Assembly (NCBI GenBank): GCA_030690875.1
Contig: JAUYFP010000007.1
Coordinates: 1-12,469 of the forward strand
Origin: a bacterium
Lineage (GTDB): Bacteria > Patescibacteriota > Patescibacteriia > UBA1558 > GWA2-36-10
Reading direction: 5' to 3'
DNA: 12,469 nt
The notes under the pieces are model-generated. The model was given only the letters and a program-made list of their open reading frames with translations, searched no databases and had not been told where the DNA came from. Positions 1 through 6,142 of the stretch are shown here, piece after piece. Both the position numbers and the translations under genes were made by a program. Position 1 is the stretch's first letter. Each line of letters begins with the position of its first letter.

Positions 1-45
1 AGGTAGTGTTGTGAAAAGTAGTAATTTTATTTTTGTTTTTAGCAT
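1..45 (-). CDS. 5' end of an unknown gene leaving the window
   Basis: Read on the minus strand from an ATG at 45-43, the frame stays open to the window edge for 15 codons and gives M-L-K-T-K-I-K-L-L-L-F-T-T-L-P. A lysine-rich start followed by a hydrophobic run would suit a signal peptide or membrane anchor, but 15 residues cannot identify a family. The main support is a strong minus-strand promoter just upstream (68-96), whose transcript would begin near position 61 and leave a leader of about 16 nt without a Shine-Dalgarno sequence. The gene could equally start further left, outside the window. Confidence 0.35.
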   Translation of the reverse strand, partial: MLKTKIKLLLFTTLP

Positions 46-54
46 GGTTGATAG

Positions 55-63
55 TGTGGATAA
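55..63 (-). promoter_or_regulatory. Perfect DnaA-box 9-mer
   Basis: The minus strand reads TTATCCACA, the high-affinity DnaA-box consensus known from E. coli. It sits directly downstream of the -10 box at 68-73 and overlaps the expected transcription start near 61. DnaA bound there could repress this promoter. Only this one copy was noticed in the window, so an origin is not suggested, and a single 9-mer can occur by chance. Confidence 0.3.
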
Positions 64-67
64 CTAT

Positions 68-96
68 ATTATAACATATTTTGTTATATTTTACAA
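68..96 (-). promoter_or_regulatory. Sigma-70-type promoter reading leftwards out of the window
   Basis: On the minus strand the sequence is TTGTAA (96-91), a 17-nt spacer, then TATAAT (73-68), preceded by TGT as an extended -10. The -10 region lies in an inverted repeat, TATAACA (70-76) and TGTTATA (82-88) around a 5-nt loop, which could be an operator. A DnaA-box 9-mer (55-63) covers the expected start of transcription. It lies behind gltX and points away from it, so it serves the gene starting at 45. Confidence 0.6.
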
Positions 97-102
97 GAAA
101 AG

Positions 103-1530
103 TTAATTGAATTTTTTAATAGCTTTATTTATTCTTTCTAAACTTTCTTTTTTGCCTAGAAATTCCATAATGTCATTAGGCGCTGGACTCTTGTCTGAGC
201 CGGAAACAGCTACTCTAATCGGCCAGAAAACATCGCCTGGGTTCAATGGGTGGTCGCTTATCAGTTCATCTAAAACTAATTTTAACTTTTCTGCTTGCCA
301 ATTACTCCCATGCACTTTGCCTAGCGTGCCTAAGGATAAATTTAGCCCCAAGCGAGTTTTTTCTAAATCACTTTTTTTGAAAATTAATAATTCCGTCGGA
401 TATTGGGGCAGAGAAAATAAAAATTTGCTTTGGCTGATTAACTCATCTAAATTGTTTATCCGACTGCCAAATAATTTGAGCAAATCCTCCGCTCTATCTT
501 GGTAGTGGCTAATTAATTTTTGGATTTGCTCTACCAACTGATCATAGCGCTGGCCTTTTTGCTGGATAATTAGACGGATGTATTCAGCGTTAAACCAATT
601 TAATTTATTGATATCAAACACTGAGCCGGCTTTGTTTATTTTTTCCAAAGAAAATTCTTTTATCAACTCGCTCATCATAAATAATTCTTTTTCCGTTCCT
701 GGATTCCAACCCAAAAGCGCGACATAGTTTATCAGCGCTTCTGGCAAATAACCCTTAGCTAAAAAGTCCTCCACCGCCACATCGCCTTGTCTTTTGGATA
801 ATTTTGATTTGTCAGGGTTGAGTAGTAGTGGTAAATGGGCAAATATTGGCGGAGTATATTTAAGAGCTTGATAAAGTAAAATGTGTTTTGGCAATGAAGG
901 CACCCACTCCTCTCCTCTGATGACATGGCTAATTTTCATTTCATGGTCATCAACTAAGTGAGCCAAATGATAAGTAGGAAAGCCGTCTGATTTTAATATT
1001 ACAAAATCATCAAGGTCGCTTGATTTGATGGATATTTGTCCATAAACCTTATCTTCTATTTTAATCGTTTGATCATCAGGAATTTTAAAACGCACTACAT
1101 ATTTTTCTGCTCGACTTAATTTTTGTTTTATTTCTTCCTCAGCTAAATTATAGCAGTGGCGATCGTATTTTGGCACTTGCTTGTTTTTTTCCTGTTCTTT
1201 TCTAACTTTTTCCAATCTTTCGGAACTGCAAAAACAATAATAGGCGCTATTATTTTTTAATAAAACATCAACTGCTTTTTGATAAATTTCCAAACGCTCA
1301 GATTGCCTTTCAATTTTGGTATCTGATTTTATCCCCAAAATTGATAAGGTTTCTATTAATTTTTTTTCCGCTCCCTCAACTAATCTTTGGCGGTCAGTAT
1401 CTTCAATGCGGATTATAAATTCCCCTTTCTGTTGTTTGGCGTAAAGGTAGCTAAAAAGGGCTGTTCGTAATCCACCGATATGTAAATAGCCAGTCGGACT
1501 GGGAGCAAACCTAGTTCTTATTTTTGTCAT
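103..1530 (-). CDS. gltX: Glutamyl-tRNA synthetase
   Basis: This cytoplasmic class I aminoacyl-tRNA synthetase charges tRNA-Glu using ATP. The 475-residue length is normal for bacterial GluRS. The N-terminal Rossmann catalytic domain carries the HIGH signature as HIGG (residues 17-20) in the family sequence FAPSPTGYLHIGG, and the KMSKS loop appears as KLSKR (243-247). A zinc-binding pattern Cys-X-Cys...Tyr-X3-Cys is visible at C99, C101, Y122 and C126. The helical anticodon-binding domain fills roughly residues 310-475. The ATG at 1530-1528 fits the family start and has no Shine-Dalgarno sequence. The gene overlaps the end of the upstream glycosyltransferase gene by 20 nt, suggesting co-transcription. 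In bacteria lacking GlnRS such enzymes often also charge tRNA-Gln for later amidation, but the sequence here does not decide this. Confidence 0.97.
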   Translation of the reverse strand: MTKIRTRFAPSPTGYLHIGGLRTALFSYLYAKQQKGEFIIRIEDTDRQRLVEGAEKKLIETLSILGIKSDTKIERQSERLEIYQKAVDVLLKNNSAYYCFCSSERLEKVRKEQEKNKQVPKYDRHCYNLAEEEIKQKLSRAEKYVVRFKIPDDQTIKIEDKVYGQISIKSSDLDDFVILKSDGFPTYHLAHLVDDHEMKISHVIRGEEWVPSLPKHILLYQALKYTPPIFAHLPLLLNPDKSKLSKRQGDVAVEDFLAKGYLPEALINYVALLGWNPGTEKELFMMSELIKEFSLEKINKAGSVFDINKLNWFNAEYIRLIIQQKGQRYDQLVEQIQKLISHYQDRAEDLLKLFGSRINNLDELISQSKFLFSLPQYPTELLIFKKSDLEKTRLGLNLSLGTLGKVHGSNWQAEKLKLVLDELISDHPLNPGDVFWPIRVAVSGSDKSPAPNDIMEFLGKKESLERINKAIKKFN

Positions 1531-2254
1531 TTTTTTTGTTTAATCTATCTTTGATTATTAAATAGGGAAAAACTATAATGGCTTTATTTACTCTTTTTAT
1601 TCTCCAAGGCTGAATTATTAAGCGCCAGAGCCATTCTAATCCCAAACTACTCATTATTTTTGGGGCTCTTTTGATGCTACCAGCGATAAAATCAAAGGTT
1701 CCACCTACTCCGGTCGCAATTCTGACGCTGGGCATTCTATCTATGTTTTCCGCTATCCAGAGATCTTGGCGTGGAGCGCCAAAACCAACTAGCGCGATTT
1801 CCGGCAAAAATGTTTGGGCTTTTTCTAGAGCGCTATTTTCATCAGCCACCTGGAAATCAAGCTCTGGATATTTATCTTTAATACGAATAAAAAAATAATC
1901 AAGTTTGGTCAGTCCGTGGCTGTATAAACAAAATAGAATTTTATAATTATTTTTTATTGCCAAATCAATCAGTATTTCGGTTAATCTTACGCCGGTAATT
2001 CTGTCGTCTAAAGAAATATCGTGACCTAAAAATTGCAAAGCTTTTATAATACCAGAGCCGTCTATGGTCGCTAGACTGGCATTGTTTATGATTGTCAAAA
2101 ATTTTTTGTTGCTTTGGCAGGCAACGATAAATTCTGGATTAACCGTCGCTATCTGATGCTGGGAGTCGGAGTTTAAAAAAGTCAGCAAGCTACTTTTCAG
2201 AATGTGCTCAGGTAGAGTTTGGACTTTTACTCCCAGTATTTTGTATTCTTTCAC
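1511..2254 (-). CDS. WecG/TagA/CpsF family glycosyltransferase (GT26)
   Basis: GT26 enzymes such as WecG and TagA/TarA transfer an N-acetyl-hexosamine or mannosaminuronic acid from a UDP-sugar to an undecaprenyl-linked acceptor, early in making envelope polysaccharide at the inner face of the membrane. The 247-residue length is typical. Recognisable blocks are ATVNPEF (36-42, with T37 and N39), ATIDGSG (62-68, with D65), the GFGAPRQD segment and the closing GLEWLWRL region. T37 and D65 fall at the numbers I recall for the catalytic residues of TarA from Thermoanaerobacter italicus. The basic, hydrophobic C-terminus (LIIQPWRIKRV) suits membrane attachment. The start is GTG at 2254-2252, because N-terminal homology (KILGVKV) begins at once and an in-frame TAA lies five codons upstream. 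The GTG lies in a copy of the TTTCTAAC(A/G)GGG element. The exact sugar and acceptor cannot be told. Confidence 0.9.
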   Translation of the reverse strand: MKEYKILGVKVQTLPEHILKSSLLTFLNSDSQHQIATVNPEFIVACQSNKKFLTIINNASLATIDGSGIIKALQFLGHDISLDDRITGVRLTEILIDLAIKNNYKILFCLYSHGLTKLDYFFIRIKDKYPELDFQVADENSALEKAQTFLPEIALVGFGAPRQDLWIAENIDRMPSVRIATGVGGTFDFIAGSIKRAPKIMSSLGLEWLWRLIIQPWRIKRVNKAIIVFPYLIIKDRLNKKNDKNKN

Positions 2255-2268
2255 CCCGTTAGAAAATT
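2252..2268 (-). repeat. Half-copy of the TTTCTAAC(A/G)GGGTGAA element at a gene start
   Basis: On the minus strand AATTTTCTAACGGGGTG matches one arm of the palindrome at 8703-8729, with one A-to-G difference in the core, and the match continues into GAA. Its last three bases are the GTG start codon of the GT26 gene. The element therefore supplies the leader and the start codon. Confidence 0.55.
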
Positions 2269-2320
2269 ACTATGTTAATTAAATAAGAAATTAGTGAAAT
2301 TAAATGTTTATTTTATTTTT

Positions 2321-2872
2321 TCATAATTCAAAAGTTTGGAGTACCGTATATATTGGACCGCGACTGGTCAATTCGCTTTCTATTAGTTCAAAATATGAAA
2401 CTATAAAGCTTTTATTTATTGACCAATTGCTAAACGCTTCAAATTCAGCTATCTCAGCTGATTTTCTTACTCTGGCCAGCGTCAGGTGCGGACTGAACTT
2501 TCTGATTTCTTTATGAGCCAGCGATTCTTCAAAAAGTTTTTCATCTATGGCATCATATAATTTTTGCAGATTAGGATTATTTTTAATGGCTAGATTTAAT
2601 ACTTGCGGTCTTTTGGGATTAAATATTTTGCTTTGATTAATATTTAACTCTATATCGCCTATTTTTATTTTTAAGTCACCAAGAGCCTCAATTAGCCGGG
2701 GCAGTTTTTCCAACGGTGTATCGCCTAAAAATTTAAGCGTCAAATGCATTTGGTCAGGGTTAATAGTTTTTAATTTTTCCCAAGGCAAATCCAGGCTCTG
2801 AAATTGTTTGAATATGTGGTTGCTTAACCCAAAATCTAAGGGCAAAGCAATGAATAATCTTTTTATATCCAT
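2321..2872 (-). CDS. thpR: RNA 2',3'-cyclic phosphodiesterase / 2'-5' RNA ligase family
   Basis: A member of the 2H phosphoesterase superfamily, ThpR/LigT branch. These small cytoplasmic enzymes open 2',3'-cyclic phosphates on RNA ends and can reversibly join 2'-5' ends; the physiological substrate is not settled. Two HxTx signatures are present and properly spaced, H43-L-T45-L (within MHLTLKFLG) and H129-L-T131-L (within PHLTLARV). The N-terminus KRLFIALPLD is typical, and 183 residues is the usual size. The ATG at 2872-2870 sits 6 nt beyond a good -10 box, at the position expected for the transcript start, so the mRNA is probably leaderless. The gene ends in TGA, evidence that TGA is a stop in this genome. 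The GT26 gene follows after 66 nt and may be co-transcribed. Confidence 0.93.
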   Translation of the reverse strand: MDIKRLFIALPLDFGLSNHIFKQFQSLDLPWEKLKTINPDQMHLTLKFLGDTPLEKLPRLIEALGDLKIKIGDIELNINQSKIFNPKRPQVLNLAIKNNPNLQKLYDAIDEKLFEESLAHKEIRKFSPHLTLARVRKSAEIAEFEAFSNWSINKSFIVSYFELIESELTSRGPIYTVLQTFEL

Positions 2873-2878
2873 GGCTTG

Positions 2879-2907
2879 ATTTTAGCTTAATTGTGATTAA
2901 AAATCAA
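2879..2907 (-). promoter_or_regulatory. Promoter of the ThpR-family gene (leaderless type)
   Basis: On the minus strand TTGATT (2907-2902), a 17-nt spacer and TAAAAT (2884-2879). Six nucleotides separate the -10 box from the ATG, so transcription should start on or beside the start codon. The -35 box directly abuts that of the plus-strand promoter at 2908-2936. Confidence 0.6.
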
Positions 2908-2936
2908 TGGTCATTTCTGATATTTTCTGCTATAAT
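2908..2936 (+). promoter_or_regulatory. Promoter of the secreted protein / LigB-like operon
   Basis: TGGTCA (2908-2913), a 17-nt spacer and a perfect TATAAT (2931-2936) preceded by TGC, an extended -10. The expected start near 2943 leaves a leader of about 29 nt before the ATG at 2972, with no Shine-Dalgarno sequence. The weaker -35 box is back-to-back with that of the divergent ThpR-family gene. Confidence 0.65.
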
Positions 2937-2971
2937 ATATAACACTAAAAAAGATCAGTTATTAATTTTTT

Positions 2972-4438
2972 ATGAAAAAAATATTTAAATATATTTTTAG
3001 TGTTTTTAGCTTGTTTGGCTTGATTTTGCCCAATATATCCAGTGCTTTGGAAATTAATTATAATCAGATAATCTCTGATGAAGAAGCAACTGATTATAGA
3101 TCCATGACCCAAAAGGAAATTCAGTCGTTTTTGGAAGAACAAAATAGTTTTCTCAAAGATTACCAATATAGTGGCAATAATCCAACGCCGGCTCAGGTAG
3201 CAACGGATCCGGAATTAAAATATATTGAGACCAGATCAGCCGCGGAAATAATTTATAATGCCGCTCAAGAAGCCAAAATAAGCCCTAAGTTTATTTTGAC
3301 CATATTGCAAAAAGAGCAGAGCTTGATTGACGACAGCACTCCGACCGAAAGAAATTTGGATTTTGCCATGGGCTATTATTGTTTTGACGGCGATTATTGC
3401 AATCCGATGTATAAGGGCTTTGGCAAACAAGTCAGGTCAGCCGCTTTGCAGTTTCAATGGTATATGGATAATATTGAAAGCTATGACTATCAGCCCGGCG
3501 TGCCGGTTTGTATTGATGATTATACTATTGACTTGCCTTGCACTGATAAGGGTACTCAGGTAACGCCAGCTAATCGAGTAACAGCCGCTCTATATGTTTA
3601 TACTCCGCATATTCATGGTAATAAATTGTTTGCTACTCTCTGGGATAGATATGGCTTTGGAGGCGCAACGACTTTTCCGATTGATGTTATTGGCGCTGGA
3701 ATAATTCCTGAGGGCTCACTAGTAAAAGCCAAAGGATTAGCTGATAGCGCTGTTTATTTGATAAGCAATGGAGAAAAAAGAGCCTTTGCTTCTATGACTG
3801 CTTTGGTATCTCGCTATGACCCAGGAAAAATTTTAGAAATTAGCAGTGAAGAAATAGAAAAATATACTAACGGCGATTTAATTGCTCATCCTAATTATTC
3901 AGTCTTGGCTAATGCCAGCGGTCAGCGCTACTTAATTGATGGTCTAACTAAGCGACTAATAGTTTCCAATGAAGCGTTTAGACAATTAGGATTTAATTCG
4001 GATGAAGTATTAGTTGTGAGTAATGAAGAATTAGCCTATTACAATGAAGCGGAAGTTTTGACTGAAGGGCAAGCTAGTCCTTTTGCTCAATTAATGAAGG
4101 ATGATATTTCTGACCAGCTTTATTATGTCAAAGACGGCAAGAAATCTTTAATTATTGATAATTTTATAATTCAGGCTAATTTTTTAGACATGGAAATGAA
4201 AGAGGTTACTGCCAAAACTTTGGAAAATTTAAGTTTAGCCTCGCCAATTAAATTATCTGACGGAACTTTGATAAAAACAGAAAAAGACAAGCGGGTTTAT
4301 GTTATTTCTGCTGGCTTGCGCCGTTTCATACCCGATGGCGAGACTTTTGAAGCTCTGGGCTATAAATGGACTAATATTTATACCGTTTCCAGTAAAATCA
4401 TGAATTTCCATTCTTTGGGAGAGCAAATAACTAGATAA
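2972..4438 (+). CDS. Secreted lysozyme-fold-like protein with four C-terminal repeats
   Basis: The N-terminus (KKIFKYIF, a hydrophobic stretch, then NISSA) is a Sec signal peptide with likely cleavage after A25, so the 488-residue protein should be exported. Residues about 88-170 look like a helical lytic-transglycosylase/lysozyme-type domain: AAEIIYNAAQEAKISPKFIL, then LQKEQSLI with E115 as candidate catalytic glutamate, then AMGYYC and KGFGKQVRSAA. Cysteine pairs C137/C143 and C180/C190 may form disulfides. From about 249 to the end, four units of roughly 55-60 residues repeat, with cores YLISNGEKRAF (262-272), YLIDGLTKRLI (320-330), YYVKDGKKSLI (384-394) and YVISAGLRRFI (443-453). Such repeats probably bind a surface ligand, perhaps cell wall; that is inference. 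The LigB-like gene follows after 5 nt. Peptidoglycan cleavage is plausible but unproven. Confidence 0.8.
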   Translation: MKKIFKYIFSVFSLFGLILPNISSALEINYNQIISDEEATDYRSMTQKEIQSFLEEQNSFLKDYQYSGNNPTPAQVATDPELKYIETRSAAEIIYNAAQEAKISPKFILTILQKEQSLIDDSTPTERNLDFAMGYYCFDGDYCNPMYKGFGKQVRSAALQFQWYMDNIESYDYQPGVPVCIDDYTIDLPCTDKGTQVTPANRVTAALYVYTPHIHGNKLFATLWDRYGFGGATTFPIDVIGAGIIPEGSLVKAKGLADSAVYLISNGEKRAFASMTALVSRYDPGKILEISSEEIEKYTNGDLIAHPNYSVLANASGQRYLIDGLTKRLIVSNEAFRQLGFNSDEVLVVSNEELAYYNEAEVLTEGQASPFAQLMKDDISDQLYYVKDGKKSLIIDNFIIQANFLDMEMKEVTAKTLENLSLASPIKLSDGTLIKTEKDKRVYVISAGLRRFIPDGETFEALGYKWTNIYTVSSKIMNFHSLGEQITR

Positions 4439-4443
4439 AATAT

Positions 4444-5232
4444 ATGTTGGTTTTTTCAGCTTTTGTCCCTCATTCCCCTCTTTTAATCCCTGAGGTTGGC
4501 AAAGAAAATCTAGGAAAATTAGATAGCACTATCAAAGCTTACCAGCATTTGGAAGCTGAGCTTTATTCGGCTAAGCCGGATATTTTGCTAATTATTTCTT
4601 CTCATGCCAATTCTCGCGGTGGAGCATTTTTTACTATTAATCAACAGCCAAAATTAAAAGTCGGTTTTAAAGATTTTGGTGATTTACTGACTAAATTAGA
4701 GTTTGCCAATGAAATTGGTTTTGGCTACAAAATCAAAGAATCCTGCGAAGATCACTTTCCTATTATACTTATTGCTGATGAAAATTTGGATTATGGTAGT
4801 GGCATACCTTTGTTTTATCTGACTCAGCATTTGCCTAATATAAAAATAGTTAGTATTGGCTACGCGGATTTGCCTTTGGAAAAGCATTTACGTTTTGGCG
4901 AAATAGTTAGGAAGCAAATAAATTTGTCAGAAAAAAGAATTGCCGTAGTGGCTTCAGGAGATTTGTCGCACAAGCTTCATCAAGATTCGCCAGCTGGATT
5001 TTCGCCTCGGGCGCAGGAATTTGATGAGCAATTGATGAGCTTGCTAAACAAGGGCGATGTAGAGGGCTTAGTCAATATTGATCATAATTTGGTGGCTGAG
5101 GCTGGCGAATGCGGATTAAGATCACTGATGATACTTTTAGGAATAATAAAAGAAATAAATTATCAGCCGGAAAAGCTGAGTTATGAAGCGCCTTTTGGGA
5201 TTGGATATTTAGTAGAAAATTTCAAGTTATAA
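4444..5232 (+). CDS. LigB-type class III extradiol dioxygenase-like protein (AmmeMemoRadiSam B / Memo relative)
   Basis: The 262-residue protein has the LigB fold signatures: FVPHSPLLIP at the N-terminus (H10), LIISSHAN (H54), VASGDLSH (D173, H176) and EAPFGIGYL at the C-terminus (E248). In LigAB-type dioxygenases two histidines and a glutamate at equivalent places hold Fe(II) and a further histidine is catalytic, so H10, H54, E248 and H176 are the likely counterparts. The usual Asp-His-Gly block reads D116-Y-G here, so one conserved histidine is lost. Relatives include the stand-alone AmmeMemoRadiSam system protein B and eukaryotic Memo, whose substrates are unclear. No AMMECR1 or radical-SAM partner is present in the window. 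The start is 5 nt after the stop of the secreted protein, so both share a transcript. Aromatic ring cleavage seems unlikely for a reduced genome, but this is inference. Confidence 0.82.
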   Translation: MLVFSAFVPHSPLLIPEVGKENLGKLDSTIKAYQHLEAELYSAKPDILLIISSHANSRGGAFFTINQQPKLKVGFKDFGDLLTKLEFANEIGFGYKIKESCEDHFPIILIADENLDYGSGIPLFYLTQHLPNIKIVSIGYADLPLEKHLRFGEIVRKQINLSEKRIAVVASGDLSHKLHQDSPAGFSPRAQEFDEQLMSLLNKGDVEGLVNIDHNLVAEAGECGLRSLMILLGIIKEINYQPEKLSYEAPFGIGYLVENFKL

Positions 5233-5313
5233 ATACTTTTTCATCGGGAAAAAATATAAGTCAAAAAATTTCCGTTTGCCGGCAGTTTTTTTATAGCCAA
5301 TTTTTTAAATTTT

Positions 5314-5577
5314 CTAATTTTTATCATTTTTTTGGCTGACTAATTTGAAAAAATATTTCCACTTATCGCCTCCTTGAGCCAGTTCCTTGGTATCATCAAA
5401 ACATTTTTCCACAAAAGCCCGATCATAATCTTTGCATATTTTAAAAACAGAATTGCGCTTGAAATTTGGCACAGCCAAATCGCTGATGATTTTTAGGGCA
5501 AAATCCTGCCATTGGTAAGCTGGCGCTTTTTTGCGTCCGGAATTAGAGCCCCTTAATATTTGTCCGATATTTTCCAT
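5314..5577 (-). CDS. Small conserved-looking protein of unknown function (87 aa)
   Basis: I do not recognise a family. The 87-residue product is soluble, with no signal peptide or membrane segment. It opens with MENIGQILRG and a basic linker (SGRKKAP), then a probable helical part (YQWQDFALKIISDL, later YDRAFVEKCFDDTKELA) and ends in KWKYFFKLV plus a charged tail. The ATG at 5577-5575 is chosen because it lies 6 nt from a perfect TATAAT and so starts the expected leaderless mRNA; a longer frame reaching 5751 would run through this promoter and the start of def. It is transcribed away from def, from a promoter sharing the same -35 site, hinting at coordinated or competing expression. The basic linker and aromatic residues could suit nucleic-acid or ribosome contact, but that is a guess. 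Confidence 0.75.
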   Translation of the reverse strand: MENIGQILRGSNSGRKKAPAYQWQDFALKIISDLAVPNFKRNSVFKICKDYDRAFVEKCFDDTKELAQGGDKWKYFFKLVSQKNDKN

Positions 5578-5583
5578 AAAATA

Positions 5584-5612
5584 ATTATAGCAAAGATTAT
5601 CATTGTTGACAA
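5584..5612 (-). promoter_or_regulatory. Promoter of the 87-aa protein gene (leaderless type)
   Basis: On the minus strand TTGTCA (5612-5607), a 17-nt spacer, and TATAAT (5589-5584) preceded by TGC. Six nucleotides separate the -10 box from the ATG, so the start codon is at the expected transcription start. The -35 box overlaps that of the def promoter by five bases within TTGACAA (5606-5612). Confidence 0.75.
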
Positions 5613-5634
5613 AATTAGTATTTTTTATTATAGT
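5606..5634 (+). promoter_or_regulatory. Promoter of def-fmt (leaderless type)
   Basis: A perfect TTGACA (5606-5611), a 17-nt spacer and TATAGT (5629-5634). The ATG of def begins 7 nt further on at 5642, so the mRNA should start at or within one or two bases of the codon, leaving no room for a ribosome binding site. The -35 hexamer is shared with the divergent promoter at 5584-5612, so both cannot be occupied at once. Confidence 0.75.
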
Positions 5635-5641
5635 ATGGTAT

Positions 5642-6142
5642 ATGCTAAAAATAGCTAAATATCCAGAGCCAATACTAAGGAAAACCGCTAAGGCCATAGC
5701 TGATAGCGATTTTAATGCTGAACTAAAAAGTTTAGCTGAGCAAATGGCCAAAGCAATGTATCAGGACGATGGCATTGGTCTGGCCGGACCGCAAGTTAAT
5801 AAAAGTCTTCGCATTATTGTTATTGGCTTGGGTTATGGCAAATATAAGACTTATGTGAATCCGGAAATAACTTATAGCTCTAAAGATAAAATGAGTGTTG
5901 AAGAGGGCTGTTTGTCTTTGCCAAAAATTTTTGGCTATGTTGTTAGACCGAAAAAAGTCCATGTAAAATATCAAGACCTTGATGGAAATATTAATAAAGA
6001 AAAATTAAAAGGGATAGATGCCGTGGTGCTTCAGCACGAAGTAGATCATTTAAACGGCATATTATTTATTGATCGAGCTAAAAAAATTAGCCAGGGTCAA
6101 GAAATTTTAGATGCTCTCAAAAAAAAGATTAATGGCAAATAA
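5642..6142 (+). CDS. def: Peptide deformylase
   Basis: This metalloenzyme removes the formyl group from the N-terminal methionine of nascent proteins at the ribosome. All three family motifs are present: GIGLAGPQ (44-51), EEGCLSLP (87-94) with metal ligand C90, and QHEVDHLNG (131-139) with ligands H132 and H136 and catalytic E133. The 166-residue length is standard. The start ATG at 5642 gives the normal MLKIAKYPEPILRK beginning; a TTG at 5603 would add 13 residues but lies inside the promoter. fmt begins inside its last codons, so formylation and deformylation enzymes are translated from one message. Confidence 0.97.
   Translation: MLKIAKYPEPILRKTAKAIADSDFNAELKSLAEQMAKAMYQDDGIGLAGPQVNKSLRIIVIGLGYGKYKTYVNPEITYSSKDKMSVEEGCLSLPKIFGYVVRPKKVHVKYQDLDGNINKEKLKGIDAVVLQHEVDHLNGILFIDRAKKISQGQEILDALKKKINGK

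Noticed and set aside
70..88. Inverted repeat TATAACA/TGTTATA as a terminator of gltX
   Set aside because: The stem is A-T only apart from one pair, there is no T-run after it on the minus strand, and it coincides with a promoter.
5233..5313. TGCCGGCA followed by TTTTTTT (5277-5291) as a terminator of the LigB-like gene
   Set aside because: The palindrome has no loop and only short alternative stems; nothing else is clear in this 81-bp gap.
5603..5641. TTG start for peptide deformylase
   Set aside because: It would lie inside the -35 to -10 region; the ATG at 5642 gives the normal family N-terminus.
5578..5751. Longer 145-residue reading of the small minus-strand gene
   Set aside because: The extra 58 residues run through both promoters and antisense to the start of def; the internal ATG at 5577 is placed exactly by the -10 box.
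6111..6131. Earlier ATG for methionyl-tRNA formyltransferase
   Set aside because: It adds seven non-family residues and enlarges the overlap with def; it cannot be fully excluded.
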